In this document: piece by piece, positions 49,812-63,855 of the stretch | Layout of the letters: each line of letters starts with the position of its first letter | Position numbering within the stretch: position 1 is the stretch's first letter | NCBI RefSeq assembly: GCF_004027225.2 | Contig: NC_046358.1 | Span: 61,799,528 to 61,863,527 of the forward strand | Direction of reading: 5' to 3' | Origin: Strigops habroptila | Lineage: Eukaryota > Chordata > Aves > Psittaciformes > Psittacidae | DNA: 64,000 nucleotides | Translations under genes and position numbers: made by a program | The notes under the pieces: generated by a model | Seen by the model: only the letters and a program-made list of their open reading frames with translations | The model's database searches: none | Told to the model about the DNA's origin: nothing

Positions 49812-52800
49812 CTTTTACAGCCAGTTTTGGGTGAAGTTGTCTTCAAGCCCATATGCTGTTTTTGGGGTAGAGTTCCCCACAGTAACCCCATATGTTCAGT
49901 GAGGGCCCAGGATGCGCCCGCACTCTTAAGTGCTGACCTCATGCCCCAGCCCTCACCCTCTGTGTATGTGATTTTTTTTCTCCATATTTGCTCCTTGAGA
50001 TCCTCTCCAGTCACCCGGACACAAACTCCTCTACAAGGCAGGTCAGGGTCAGCCCTTCCCACCCTTGGTGCTCAGAGGGCCCCTGACCTGTCCCAGTGAG
50101 CCCACAGGGTCCCTTGGGCACCAAAAGTGCTTCAGGGCCTTTACTTAGGTCATCTTAGTTCCCAAAATGACACCTGGGGGGGCTCATCCAAGGCTCAGGA
50201 ATTAGGCGTTACAGTCCTCTGGCATCTTCACGTCTCACTGTGATCATCTGAGGTCACCAAGATCCTCATTGTGTCCCCTGGGGGAACCTGAGGTCAATTT
50301 CTGCTGAAGTGGAACCTCAGCCACTCTCCAGCTCCGGTGTCAGTTGAAAGGATTTGGCCTGGAATGAAACCACTCAATGATCTGGGTTCCACGCTCTCCC
50401 TGAGTGCAGCTTTCAGGCAAGACCTTTGGAGAGCACAGGAGGAGAAAGAAGGGAGACCCCATGGACCTTCCGCTCTCCTTCCCCCAACACAAAACACAGT
50501 TTAACACAAGGGTAGTGTCACAAATAGAGAACAGGCATCAGCCCCTCTTTATTTCAGCAGAAAGGAGAGGAGGCTTGTTAGGAAGCACAGGAAGCACCTT
50601 CCATCTGCATGACCTCATCAAGTCATAGAGTCTGTAAAGCTTTTGCAGGGTGTTGGTCCCCAAAGGACTCTGATTTCATCCAGTCCATTATCTCTCCTCT
50701 TGGCACCCTTTTTCTTGGGCCTCTTGTGCAGCATTGCTTGAGTCTGTTCGAACTTACGGAACAGCTGGAAATTCAATCCAAGACAGAAAAAATAAAGTCA
50801 TCGAAGAGGTGCATGCCGTTTTTAACTTCTGTTAGTGCTGGGTGCTGTGGGACTACGAGTTCTGAGCAAGCTGTAATTAGAAAGCAACACAAGCCTCAGA
50901 AGTTCTGCCTATTTCAGCTATTTCTAAGGGCACTTTTAACTGGCATTATTCAAGTGCAAATGCCCCCAAATATGAGGAATGACAGAGTCTTCAACTCTCT
51001 CCTAAATTATTCCAAGTTTCTCAGAGAGAGATTATTTTAGTATGAGTTATTTATCTCCTGCTGGCCATTTAAAATAGTAAGAGAGCAACTTTGGTAGATT
51101 CTGAGCTAAACCTTCTGGAAAGTAGTTTGCAGTGAAAAAGAAAGAATTATCTCAGGAAGGGAATCAGCAACAGAGAGACTACTAGAAGGGAAAGCTTCAA
51201 TGTGTTCAGAAGGCTCTGAGCATTGAGATGACAGAGGTATGTATGTGTATATATTCTTTTTCCATAAACACCTCTGAAGAGAATGAAGAACCAAAGAATG
51301 CAAAGACGGGTTGCAGCCATGAGCAGAGAGCTGCTGTTTTGCTGTCTGTATCCCTCTCACATTCGAAATGGCACACTGTCGTGACTGAACACAATTCATC
51401 CAGGATGTCTGACTCTAACACTACTTTCCACACTTAATCAAAATTCACCATTCTTTCATTAGCCATTTGCATCAGAAGGATAATAATTCTTAAAACAAAT
51501 TCCCTGTTTTCCAGAGAGCTCACTATTAGACAATTCTTAATATGACTACTCAGGAGGCAGTGATATTGAGCAATGATTTTCTCTTATATGTTTGTGAAGC
51601 AAAATTGTTTCCTGATGTAAATCAACAGCAGTGGCTTGTAGGAAGCACAAAACCTGTGCATGTATGTTACCAGGGAACATGCTAGCAAAGCATTTACTTT
51701 ATTAAGCTACAAAAGACCCTGCAAGATGCACAGAATGGCTAAGAGCAAGGTAAGGAGCGGGGGAAAGAAAACCAACCAGTCTCCTATATCCTTGAAACAG
51801 AATAATCTCCGCTCATGAAGTTTAACACCACTGAAATTTGGCAGACTCCTGGCATGTACCATCTCACAGAGAGCTGCTGCAGAGGAAACAGCAATGTGTG
51901 AGGCAGGTAAGGCTGTGTTCTGACTCACACCTCATTGGAGTCTAACAGATTGGTTGATGTTTTCTAATGACCTGAAAACAGACACATACTGGATAGCAGC
52001 AGTGTGCCTGGTACAAGCCCTAAACAGCGTGCACCATGGAAGGACATACACCTGTTTGTGTTTTCCAGAGAGATCCAAACCTCTCACAGCTTGAAATAAA
52101 GGCCCCTTTCTGGCTTTAGTGGTGGCAGAGAAAGTTCTTGCACTTTCAAAGCAGGCTAGGAAGTTTCTGACAGAGAGGAATGGACCTTGTCAGACCTGCT
52201 GGAGCCATCAAGGAAAGCTGAAGCCACACTTCTGCTGTGGGCATTTGCCAACACTACAAGGTCACAAGGACCAAAATGCAGTTCTTTTCCCTTAATTTGT
52301 TTTAACTTTCACCATGGGATAAGGCCCATTCTGACACTGTTTGTTCTAAAAAGGATCTCTCAAGCAAACCGAAACCAGGCCAGTCACCTGCAACACCTTC
52401 ATGCTATCTTAGCATAGTACTTATAGTATTTGGAGTAGAGGTGATAGATCCTTCTAAAGGTTGAAAAAACAAATATAATTTATTTGAAAAAATGTACAGC
52501 CCTTGCATTAGGCTTTATCACCATTTTTTAGGAAATCTCTGAATTTCTACATAAAACCCCCTAATGGTTTAAATATTCAGTTCTTATGGACTTCCAACTC
52601 TTTGAGCCCATGGTAATTCAGAACCCATCTCTACGTACGGGCAGGTAGGAGCTGTGTCTATCATCTGTAGGAGCCACATCCTCCAGGACTGAGGTGCCTC
52701 TGCCTCTCACGGGAAGGCTTCAGCACTCCAGGAAACACAGGCTGGGTCTCTCCCATTTTCCCTTCCCCAGAGACAGTGCTTTGCTCTCCCTTGATACCTG

Positions 52801-54302
52801 CCAGAACTGGCTCCTGCAGAAAGAATGAGAATTTGATTACCAGGCATCACACAGGCCAAGAACATGAATCAGCATCGTTCATCCCACTGCAGCACTCACC
52901 TCACAGTGAAAACTGCAAGAGGAATCTGAAAAGGAACGGCTTTGGCTCCAGGTTAAAAGAATTCCTGAAATTTCAAGGAAATTAAGCCTGAAATTTAGGT
53001 TTAATTAATCAGTGAGGCAATTATTACGCACAAATACTGTTTTCAGCTCCAGACCTAAGTGTCTCCAAGTGTTATTTTGGTTAAGGTATACTTCTAATAG
53101 TAACTTATGCATTGTAAACATAAAGGACTACAGAATAATACGAGAAATAAGCACTGGTAAAATAGGTGTTTATTCTCAGTATTCCTCTCACTGTAATGAA
53201 GTGCAATATTCTGATATCAAGGTCAGTACTTTGACTTAGCAAAGTGCCTTAGAAATGCTGCTAACTAGGCACATCATTTATCAATAAAAATCAGCCATTT
53301 CTATCAAGCCCTTTTTACAGTACATAGCTCTGTCAGCATGCAAAGTGAGGTCAAAGTTAGCGGGGTGGCAATGATGCCTTATCCATGTCCTCCACTCATT
53401 TAAAAGATCACCACATTTCCACTTCACCACATTTAAAAGACAAATGAATTTCACAAATTAGATGATTGAAATCCACAAGCAATTAAAAGAAATGTAAGTC
53501 AAACACTGTTATCACTGTATTAGAAAACTGGACTGGAGTAACATTGCTTTGGTAACATGGCAAGAAATGGTCCATATTTGACATAGGACAAAGAACTGGA
53601 AAAGAAAATAATGAAGTAGCCCAGAGTGAATTTGAAGCAATGAAGTCTTTTAACTAAAGACAAAATAATTGGGAAGTTTTACCTAAGAAATAACGGGAAA
53701 ATGAACAGAACACAACCATAGAAATGGCTTGTGTAGGCTTATATAAAAAATAGAGCAATTGAGACTTGAAGACAACCTTGGCAGTGATTAGAAAAGTAAA
53801 GACAAAAAATTAGAGACTTTCAAGTCATCATTTTCTATGCAGTTGTTCAGAAAGCAAGGCACAAGGGGGTGAAGAAATGAGATCTCGCCACTGCAGAGGC
53901 AATCTAACAAAGAGCAAATGGTCTCTTGATTAATGTTTTCCTGTGGTGCTGGGAGGCACAAAGCCTTATCTGCACTGTTCTGTTCCTTCATCCGTCAGAA
54001 CCTGGACAGCAGCAGCACAGGCAACACACGGCTGTGTGCCTGAGACCTGTGCATGAACATCGCCAATGCTTCACGCATCCCCAGGCACTGCACTCTGCAC
54101 CAATGCAGAGCAATTCCAGCTGGCAACAAACTGGCAAGTGAACCACATGCTGATTTTGCAGCCAAAATCTGATGACTGCATGGGTGCAGCTCAGTGGAAC
54201 AGCTGATCTGAATATAGGCCATGGTATTTCTCTGCAATCCTCAGGTGAAACCATTGTCTCAAGTGAGTTACCTAACACAGAAGAAATGGGTAAATCACTA
54301 GA

Positions 54303-54322
54303 TTTTTTTTTTTTTTTTTTTT
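54303..54322. repeat. Poly(T) tract, 20 bp
   Basis: Uninterrupted T run. No linked retrogene was recognised. Confidence 0.85.
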
Positions 54323-55825
54323 CCTGGCATATTTGTGAGAAAGTAAGAGCCCACCTCTGGCACAGGATCGCTAAGCTTGATGGTGGGATCTGTGGGTTTC
54401 ATTTGCCACTTTAACATCACCACTATTTTGCTTATCACATCTCAATGTTTCAGCCAGCTAATACTTGAAAGAAGCCGCATAAAAGAAACTGAATCCCCCC
54501 TGAACATAAGCACTCGAGAGTGAATGCGTGTGTTCCAATGCCTCATATTCTTTCCTCATATTCCTATGCTCCAGGCCACTTCATTCCTTACTCAGGAATA
54601 AATCATCTTCTACTGTGAGAGAAAACAACTTCAAAGATTCCCTGTTCTTTGCTTCCTAAGGTGCTGCTCAGCTTGGTCGGAAGATACTCCAGGTGCCCCT
54701 GTTTGTGGGTAGAGTTCAACAGTAAGACTGAAGTGGCCTGGAGCAGTAGAAATACAAGGAAGGAATACAAGGCACTGGCACACACTCACTCTTGACTGCT
54801 TATGTTCAAGGAGGATTTAGTCCTCACCAAATCATCTGTAAATAGCCAGCATGCAGAAAACTGACATCCCAATCTCTGCTCTTGAAAGTAACATGAGAAA
54901 ACATATGAATGGAATGAAAATGCAGAACCGTAAAAACTACAATTTTTCTTTTAGAAAACACCAAGTACTCCCTTTATAGATGATATTTTATAGAGAAACA
55001 AACTGCATGTGAGCAATCTATGGGTTACTACAGGCTGTCACTGCAGAACCAGTTCAAGTCCATCCTGAGCACTGATGCTCACTCAGTTCCTACCAAACGC
55101 AATTCTCTAGCTGAAGCAATGTTTTTCACTCAAGCTGACTGGCTCACAAGGGCTGCAGGTGGACATTCAAGTGTTGTAAAAATCAGCAAAGCACTGTGCT
55201 GTAAACGGGGACCCAGCCTCTCTGTGCAATTAATAAAAGTATCAAGTTAGCTACAGAAAAAAACTGCAGTGTAATTTGGTGTTCTCCTGAGAGCCAAATA
55301 AATTCCTCTTCAACTACTGCCAGTGCAGACGATGCAGACTACCTCTGCAGTAAACCCACAGCACAGTGAGATCTCAGGGGCCTGTTGCAGATGAGCCAGC
55401 AGCACACCAGGATTAACACAGGAGCTTCTCAGAGGCCTTGGCACGAAAACAGTCTTGAGGGATGCAGCAACAGGCTGAAGCAGAATTCTACCCTGTGCAC
55501 TCGAACAGAGGCTGAGCAAGATAATCTAGGCAGCTAGAACTATTCCAGGTCTCTAATTCTACCTGCACTCCTTCCAGATAAAATAGATTTGTATCAAAGC
55601 TGGCACTTGTTTAGTCATTGTCCTGTTCAATAGTACACAAAGTGCACTAACCTCTCAGTGCCAAGAAAGTCTCACATCCACCTCCCCCAAAACAAACAAA
55701 AAAGAACCCCAAAAACCTAAACCTCCCTAATGTAGTGTACCAGAGATGAAGCAATGGGAGAATCTATGAAAACAAATACCCATGGCAGCTTCTGCTTTAT
55801 TGTTGGTTTTGTCTGAAACACTGCA

Positions 55826-55892
55826 GGCCAGATCTAATTCAATGCCACCTGCTGACTTCAAGGGACTCCGGATCAAGCCTTACCTGAGGAAG
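55826..55892. repeat. Old palindromic amniote repeat fragment
   Basis: The words CAGGCCAGATCTAATTC and TGACTTCAAGGGACTCCGGA resemble an ancient MITE-like repeat whose core reads TTGACTTCAATGG and ACTCCGGATT. Recognised from memory; diverged. Confidence 0.35.
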
Positions 55893-58800
55893 ACTTTTCA
55901 GTTCTCACTTTCACAAGGCACTCAGTTCATTAGCAGCCCTCCCACCTGCTACTCTAATGGGGATGCTCTTATTTTCATGCTTGTCAGGGCACCAGATACG
56001 CTTTTACCATCATCAGCAAGACAACTTTAAAGAAAACCTGTGTAACTACAGCATCTGCCAGTGTATTTACACCGCTCAGGTGTTACAGAAGATCCCAGGG
56101 ACTTCACTGAGGGCAAATCCTCATTTTGGGATCCAGCTACCATCGTAGCAATGGAAACGCTGGTGCTAACAGAGTTGCTGATCTTATAGAGTGGGGCTTT
56201 CTCTGAGTATCAGAAAAATACTAATGTTAAAGAAAAAACAACATCGGAGACAATAGCATGACAAAGCAATAGCTCTGAAAACTCTGAACTGAACAGAGGC
56301 AAGGGAATCTTAATAAAGAGATCAGAGGATTTCCACCAACTGCAAGGTACAAAACAAACTCACTGTTCCAAAGGTATTTGCTGATGGAAAAACACTGAGA
56401 AGGATACTGTAGGGGGCAACTGGTTAGGAAGAAGTAGAAATTTGTGAAAAGGACAAACTAAGTCTAAATACAGCAGCACTATATTCCCACCAGGAAGATA
56501 ACAGTTACTCTGTAAGGGGAAAGGAATGGTCCGAGGCCATTATGAGTAATTACAGAGCAAGCAGCCCCAGTTGTTCACTCCAGTCTGGCCCTTATCTCAT
56601 GCTGTGCTTCAAAGAAAACTAAGTGCACAACATCTTTCTTTCCAACTGCAGTGGGAAATGATGAAATGAACCTCGATACAAAGGCGGGACACATGCAGTG
56701 GGTCTTGCCTTCAGAGGACCAAGCTTCGATTCTGATGGCCATATTAACATCACTTTTTTCAGCTGAAATGCCATTCAGCATCATTTATGTTGCTACGAAT
56801 CTAGAATAACTAAGCCTGAAAAATATCTCAAATTGCATCTGACCACTGCAATTCTTCCCTGGGCTGCAGTGGCTTTGCCAGCCCTTAATAAAATTGATGC
56901 ATAAACTGAAAAGAACATTAAAAATCTACGATGACAAGATGCTCAAACTACTAAAGACAACGTATGCATAAAAAGCTTGCAAATTTTTTTCTGTTCGATA
57001 ACATGGAGAGCTATAACTGTCTCTTTAGATTTCATCCAAGTTTTGTTTCACTTACGTTACAAAGAATCAATGAAAAGTGCCAACAATCCAAAAACTGAAC
57101 TGTAGGTTAGCATTCAGGGCTAGCATCCACACATGTGGGAAACAGACTTTTAAATTACAGTTTTACCCTGATCCTTCTTTTTTATGCCCCCATTCAACTC
57201 CGTGATTTCCGATTCTCTTTTTCTTTATCACAGAACACTGAAATACACTTATTTCATAAAGACTGCAGTAGTGCAGACTAATTTATACCTAAAGTGCAAC
57301 AATAGTCAGAATTGATGAGGCAGATCCTGTTTCTCAAATTTTAAACATACTCAGTTTAAAATCTAGCATCACCTCCTACAGAACTAAGCATCCAACTTCA
57401 GAAATCTACTACACAAGTATCTGCTCATGCTTTGGTTTTGCAATGAGACACTGCATGGCATTTTAGAGCATCACTGACAAGAACTGAATGGGAAGAGATT
57501 TGCCAAACGTGCACAGCAAAGAGGTAACAGTGGTGATTTATCAGCTCAGAGCCAAGACTAAGTGTGGTGTCTGGAAGACCACAGAGTAACACCAGACACC
57601 GATGGAACATCAACATGTGACCGCTGACACACCTCTAATTTGTTCCTTAGGACAAAGTTAGCCTACAAGCAACAGGTCAAGACAGTGCTTCCATCACTTT
57701 CATCCCTGTAATGGGTCTTGTATAACGCGTTTCAAGAGCTGCCTTCTCGTGTATCCTTGGCCCTCTCCCTTTGTGAACATCAGTGACATTTCTGAAGACC
57801 AGAAGAGAGGGCAGAAGGAAAAGTTTGGCATTCGGAACCAGAATTCAGTGCAAATAAACACACTTGCTACCAAAGATTCCTGCACGTAGAGGAATTACTC
57901 TTCTATACTAACTGCTGCCAACAATACCTTTTCACTGCTGCAAAAGGCTACTGTGTTCTACTCAAGAGCAAACAGATCCTTGTAGGGACACATATTCAAA
58001 AGCACAATTTGGACGATATTTTGAAACCATTAGAGATGTAGCTGTTAGAACAGTGAAGAGTTACAGTATGGTCAGAAAATTTCATCTGTTTGAATTACCA
58101 TGTTTTAGTAGCACATGCCACCTTCTTGAGTCTTCTCAGCTTTATTTGTTCTTAGCCAAAATGTCAAATTTGGGGAGAAATTGAGCGGATTAAGAGTCTT
58201 TAAATTTAATTTCCTAGTTTATGCTTGCGTAACATATCAATATGGATACAGTATCGTGTAGTTCTATTTGCAAATTTCATACAGAACTGCAAAAAGCTCA
58301 GTAAAGGCCACAGCCTCATCCTCTGTTCTCTCCAATACAATAGTAGCGTGATTCCCCCACAGAAGTTCTGTGCATGCATTATCATTACATGCCAATTTTA
58401 ACTTGTTTCCTTCAGTATGTGAGCCAGGCTAGGGTTGGTAAGCTTACTCTTAGCCCAGTCTCCATAAGCCAGTTACCTCCAAACTGGTTCCCACCTGCTG
58501 CCTTGGCTTTTCTCTTCTTCTTTCCTGCTATTTTCCCCATTTATAAAAAGCAATGTACCTTGACTGCCAGAGGGACAGAAGCCAGATTTCTCAGACATTA
58601 CAACTTTATCAAACCAAATTAACTGGAGACCAAAAAAATGGCACTAGCTTCAGAGGTCTGGTCTCTTCCGTTACCACCATTTATTTTGCTTCTGCCTTTT
58701 CTGCTGTTGACATCTTTCTCCTGCCAGCCTTTCTTCCCCAATCCTTGAGTCCTACTATCTTGCATTCTCAGTTCTTATCAAGCTTTGCTTCTCAGACAGT

Positions 58801-59375
58801 CCTCATTTTCCCCCATTTATTCTGTCCCAGTCCAGCCTAGTCTCTCGTTTTGTGTTTTCTTCCATTACCTTTTCCCCTGCTGTTCATCTTACGAACTTCT
58901 GGCATAAATTCTTTCTGCTCTAACATCTGCTTTAGCTTCTCAGTGCTAAACCACCTGCAAAGCTCAAAGAGTTTTCCCACAGGGCTGCATCAGGCTGCTT
59001 GTGCTTCTGCTTAAACAAAATGTGGTTCAGACATCATTTGGCACTTGGGGAGAAAAGAGCTTGAAAAGGACTGGACAGGATACACAGTTTTCCTACGCAA
59101 ATGGCTATACCATGGCACATTACCCTTTTTCTGTTAGTCATGGTGCTATATGGAGAGTAAAGACAAGTAAAATAATTAACAACATCCTACTTGGTGGCAT
59201 AAATGATTGGTTCCACACAAACACACAATCTTTCTTCTACCTTTTTTTATATATTTACAATTACTTTCTTACCCTTTTGACTACTAGAAAAAAAAATATA
59301 AAAAAATCAGTGCTAAGACGCAAACCCACACTGAACACAAACTGTTAAATACAAGTCTGACCTAACTCCAGAATA

Positions 59376-60421
59376 CTCACCCTGATCTAAGCACAGTACA
59401 CAGTGACCATATTTCACTTGACAAAATTCACTTCCCCCTTCTTCAGCAAAGAGCCACCAAAAGAATGTGACACTCTACAGAGTGTAAGTTACCTCATGGG
59501 AACAAGCATAGGAAAAAGCAGACGCTTCTGTGTACTTCACTGCATTGCACCACTCCAAAGAGTTTGTGGTTACTAAATAAAAAAGCGCTTGCATACAGAG
59601 ACATCTGATAAACACACAAAACATTAATTTATGAGACAGAAAACTGGTTCCATTGCATGTCCCTCATTTGAGAAGCCACTAGTCTGAGACAGGATGAGCC
59701 TGCGCACAAGGGTCTTTGAAGCCTCTCTACCTTTTGAGAAGATTCAGATTAAATCCAGATTAAAAACATCTCTCCAGTCAGATCAGTACATAACAATATT
59801 AGAACAATTCAAGCAGAGAATCACCAAGACACCCTGAAATATCAGCAATACGAAACAGCCGTTTGAGGGAGAAATTTCTTCAGCCAAACTCTATACCACG
59901 CATAACCCATTTGCTCAGCGTGTTCTGGACAGGTTCTTAATATCCATTTGCTTGCAACAACAGAAGAACAACCAACCTCTTGAGTTCGCTCTTGTTTATA
60001 TATGCAGCAATTGACACGCAGAAGTCGTAGCACACCAATGCAGCTCCTGGCTGCCAAAATTCAAACTGCACTTGCACGTGACTTAACATTTTCAATAGGA
60101 CACTCCTACAAAAAGCTGCGGACTTTCAATTGAAGGACTTTTCTGAGGACTTTCTAATATTTCAAAATCCACAGAAAGCATTAAAAAGTAAGCAAATGTA
60201 TATTTAGCATTTGGAGTAAGAGACATAGAGACTTCCACTCATTACAATACAGCACCATCAAGAGGCTGTATGAACATAATAAGCATAGGCTGCAAATGAA
60301 GGGAAAAGAAAGCAATATAAACCACCATAAACACAGCGATTACAGAAAAGAAAAGGAAATTACACAAAAGGAGAACAACATTTTGGTCACAGTCCATTAA
60401 AGTGAATAAATAAGAAAATGT
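59376..60421 (-). repeat. Inverted duplication, copy 2
   Basis: Reverse-orientation partner of 44,124-45,869, without the inserted block. The stretch 59,634-60,356 matches copy 1 over 723 bp with three substitutions and no indels. The outer parts (59,376-59,633 and 60,357-60,421) match much less well. The distance between copies is about 13.5 kb. No gene is recognised within it. Confidence 0.9.
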
Positions 60422-62751
60422 TCCAGTTGAATGTTTATGTACTTAAAATGACATGAATTCAGGATGACAACTGGCCCAAATATTTGCCTCCTATAGCTGG
60501 AGGACTATAGGAAGAACAGGAAATCAGAACAAAACAAAGCAATGCATGTACAGAAAGGAGAACATACATTTCAAATATCTGCAATATCAGCCTTTTAACT
60601 CCCCACTTCACAAGCCTGAGCTGTCTTCTCATTGGCATCCTTCACAGTCAGTGTCACTACACAATTACGAGTATTTTGTGACTAGGTAGGAATGTAGCTA
60701 ACTCAGTCCTACCCAAAGTTCTGTAAGCAGCACTGTGGGCTCTGCAAGCTCTTACCAACTTCAAGATCCTGACTGCATACGTGGCCACCATCCCCATTCT
60801 TCTCTTCCAAACCACCTCACGTGGTAAGAGCTGTCACACATTCCAGCAGGTCACTCAGTCTGGACAACCAGAGACCACGCCAAGCACACTGGAGAACGCT
60901 CTCACTCTGCACTGGGATGAGCTGCCTGACCAAGCCATTTGACCACACTCTATGAGAAAGTGTTCAGACACTGGGAAAAAAACAAACCCTGCATCTCAAA
61001 GCAACTCACTACTAAGCCTGCACAAGGGGCATAAAGTAGACTCAGGCTGATCCCAGGAATCAGGGGTTAGATACACACAGAGAGTCTTCCCTCAGGACTC
61101 TGTGGGCACGTCATGATTCACTTCGAGTCCCTAAAGACCACGATCTTCCTCTTCCCCCTCCTACAATGTTGGAATGGCACTGGAATGACACTAAAAAACC
61201 TAGAGAAACAGGAAGTCTCAACAAAGCATATCATGCCATTCCCTCCTCCCTCCATGAAGTAACTTCAAGTGCATGTTGCATGTTACCACCATCTTTCTTG
61301 TTCTCTACCTTTCAATAAAGGCATACGATGAAAATTCCTAATTTGAAAAATAGAAGCTTAGAGCTACTGCCAAAACTAAGACACTTCTTCTAGGTTGCCC
61401 TTAGGATTAGTTACACCTTTTCAGTTTGGTAATAGCTTTCTTTTGCTAAGACAGCTGCTGGTATTAACTCATATTCATTACCTCAGGAAGCTGAGGTGTC
61501 CTCTTTTAAGTATGTTATTTTAATTCAATCAAAGCTATAAAGAAAATTGTTGCTATAACTTATAAACTACCGTGCTACACTCTCGATGAACGGTAGATTG
61601 ACTGACTCACGAATTGCTTTGGTCCAGCATAGTAAGTAATAGCATTGGTTTGGCTTTGACACTTCAAAGTATATCAACAAAGTCTTCACTTGAACATGTC
61701 TGAATGTGGTTTCTTGAGGGCGGATGGGAAACACTTCAAGTTCTCCCATCATTTATCAGAGGCTTTCCTGGTTTACCTATCAAAATGACAAAAACAGGCA
61801 GAGGATAAAACAGCCAAAATCTGATTGCTTGGACCTTTTTAAATAACACAGCCTAGTACAACGGGGGTGTGTTAGTTTTTGGAAGTTAAAACCCACTACG
61901 TTTAGACTCTGACTATTTGCAGTGTTTGATGGTACCTGCTAACAGACCTATCAGTGGCACATAAATACACCACTTCTCTCCAAAAACATAGTGATGCATG
62001 AAATCCAGGGGCAAACAGTGGGGTTTTAGGTCACTGATTTGACGCATGGCTATAAAACTGCTGGACAACGGAACTGTCACCCATGCTTTATGGACAAAAA
62101 AAAACTATCATCACTCTCTAATGTAAGACCAGAAAATTTGAGTTTGGTAAAGACTTCATGGAATAACCATCTCATTTCTGTAAAGATTTCCAGGAACCAT
62201 GGCATAGCTAGAGCCGATAGAAAAGTTTGATGCACAGGGAGTCACGGAGCAGAACGCTGTAGAACTGAAGAATACCGGTACAGAATTTTGAGCAGAAACC
62301 AACCCCTCTAACAGAAGAGGACTGAAAAAAATCTAAGCTCACGGATACATTTCTTTTTGGTTTATGTATATACCCAGCTGCACTGACCATTTTAATACCA
62401 AGACTCTATGTTTGTTAAGAAGTTGTGCAACACACTTGACAGTCAAACATAGGACTCAGTTACTCACATTCCTCGTCACACGCATTTCAGGGTTCACTGT
62501 TCCATGAACGCAACTGAACAAGTGTGTAGAACTCAAGTGCTGGGCACAGCCACTGAGCAAGCAAAGGTATTCTTACAGCAGGGCCTCACTAAAGCAACAG
62601 GCTATACTAAAATCTGTTTCCCACTTGAATTATACTTCTGCAACTGCACCAGTAATACCTTGCACAGGTGCCTTCAGGCATGTTAAGTCTACACTAACTA
62701 CACTAACTAAAAAGAAGGTGTTCTTCTTACTTGGCTACTGAACTGGGTCAG

Positions 62752-62788
62752 GACTTCAGCAAGTCATTCAGCTTCTCTAAGTGATATT
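62752..62788 (+). repeat. Possible MIR-like SINE core
   Basis: The words CAGCAAGTCATTCAGCTTCT and CTAAGTG resemble the MIR core around GCAAGTCACTTAACCTCTCT. The match is short and could be chance. Confidence 0.3.
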
Positions 62789-62796
62789 GTTTGTTG

Positions 62797-62866
62797 TATA
62801 ACTATATCATATAAGATATATATATAACATATATGATATAATATAAATATATCATATACATATGAA
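62797..62866. repeat. AT-rich imperfect palindromic microsatellite
   Basis: Made almost only of ATATC, GATAT and TATAT words, so it can fold on itself many ways. It is a degraded TA repeat with scattered C and G. Confidence 0.8.
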
Positions 62867-63814
62867 ACAAACTGAGGACTGTTACAATAGATGTGATTTG
62901 CCCTGCAAAACATCCTTTCAAATATAGTGTCTACCAGCTACCCTGGTAGATACATTTTTCCTACATTTCCGCTACATAATAGCGGAAACACTTTTATGCC
63001 AAGTAGTACCATGTCAACAGAGGAAATCTTTTCCTTGAATAAAAATGCCGCAGGGAAACCTCTCCCTTTACAGACAGTATCATACACAAGAGCTTCCAGG
63101 ATACAGATGGATATAAGAATCACTACTTGCTATTTGTGCTGGATAGGTTTTCCCAAACTACAACTTAACTACAGTCCTTGTCAACAGCTCGTGGCAGTTA
63201 TACAACCAACACTCCCAATTCTGAACGTTCTCACGTCCATTTCTTCTCCTCAACTTTGGTGTTCAACAAAGACAGCCTCACACCTTGTTCTCTGTGGCAG
63301 ACAGCAGAAAGGAAATGCAGAATGATCGCGAAGAAAGCCCTATTACTTAATAGGAAACTATCACACCCGGCTTCCTAGAATGATGTTTGACCCTTAAACC
63401 CACGCTCACATTCCCACACAATGCCCATTCATGGGGACGTATTCAGTCTCTGCGCTCTGTGCTGTTTGCTTCCTTGGACATAAGGGTGCATTGGGAAGAG
63501 GTAATGGATAACCAGACAAATCACTGAGCACGCACCAATGTGAAAGCAGTAGTTTTCCCTATCAGATTTGCCAACTGTCAGATTAACAACCTTCATTTTC
63601 CATCAAACCAAGCAGGGAGAGGACGTTTTTCTTAGCAAAGCACAAATCCTAAATTCCTTGGACACCCTAACCCGTTACCAGTGAGTTAGCATTAACTGGT
63701 CTTAGGTCTGCGCAAAGACTCGTTGCTGTCTATGAGATGAAAGAGAGGCTAAATGATGTTGCTTTTAGTAACAGCAAGAACTAATGTCCCTGCTTTGTGA
63801 ATCAGAAATAAATT

Positions 63815-63855
63815 GAATACCCACTTTACAGATAGGTAAAGAAAACTCCCCCAAA
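63815..63855 (-). repeat. Possible MIR-like fragment (reverse orientation)
   Basis: CCCACTTTACAGATAGGTAA followed by AGAAAACTCCCCC resembles the reverse complement of the MIR 3' part (CCATTTTACAGATGAGGAAA). Short and diverged. Confidence 0.35.

Larger units (their letters stand above)
49812..59375. other. Intergenic region between the array and copy 2
   Basis: No gene was recognised. Further exact half-site words occur at 49,934 and 50,084 (TGACCT), 50,251 and 50,291 (AGGTCA) and 50,610 (TGACCT). A T20 tract is at 54,303-54,322 and an old repeat fragment near 55,828. Open frames up to 143 codons (50,609-51,040) show no family signature. Confidence 0.55.

Noticed and set aside
50620-50700. 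Possible CR1 tail (CATAGAGTCTGTAAAG)
   Set aside because: Too short and too different from the CR1 3' end to support a call.
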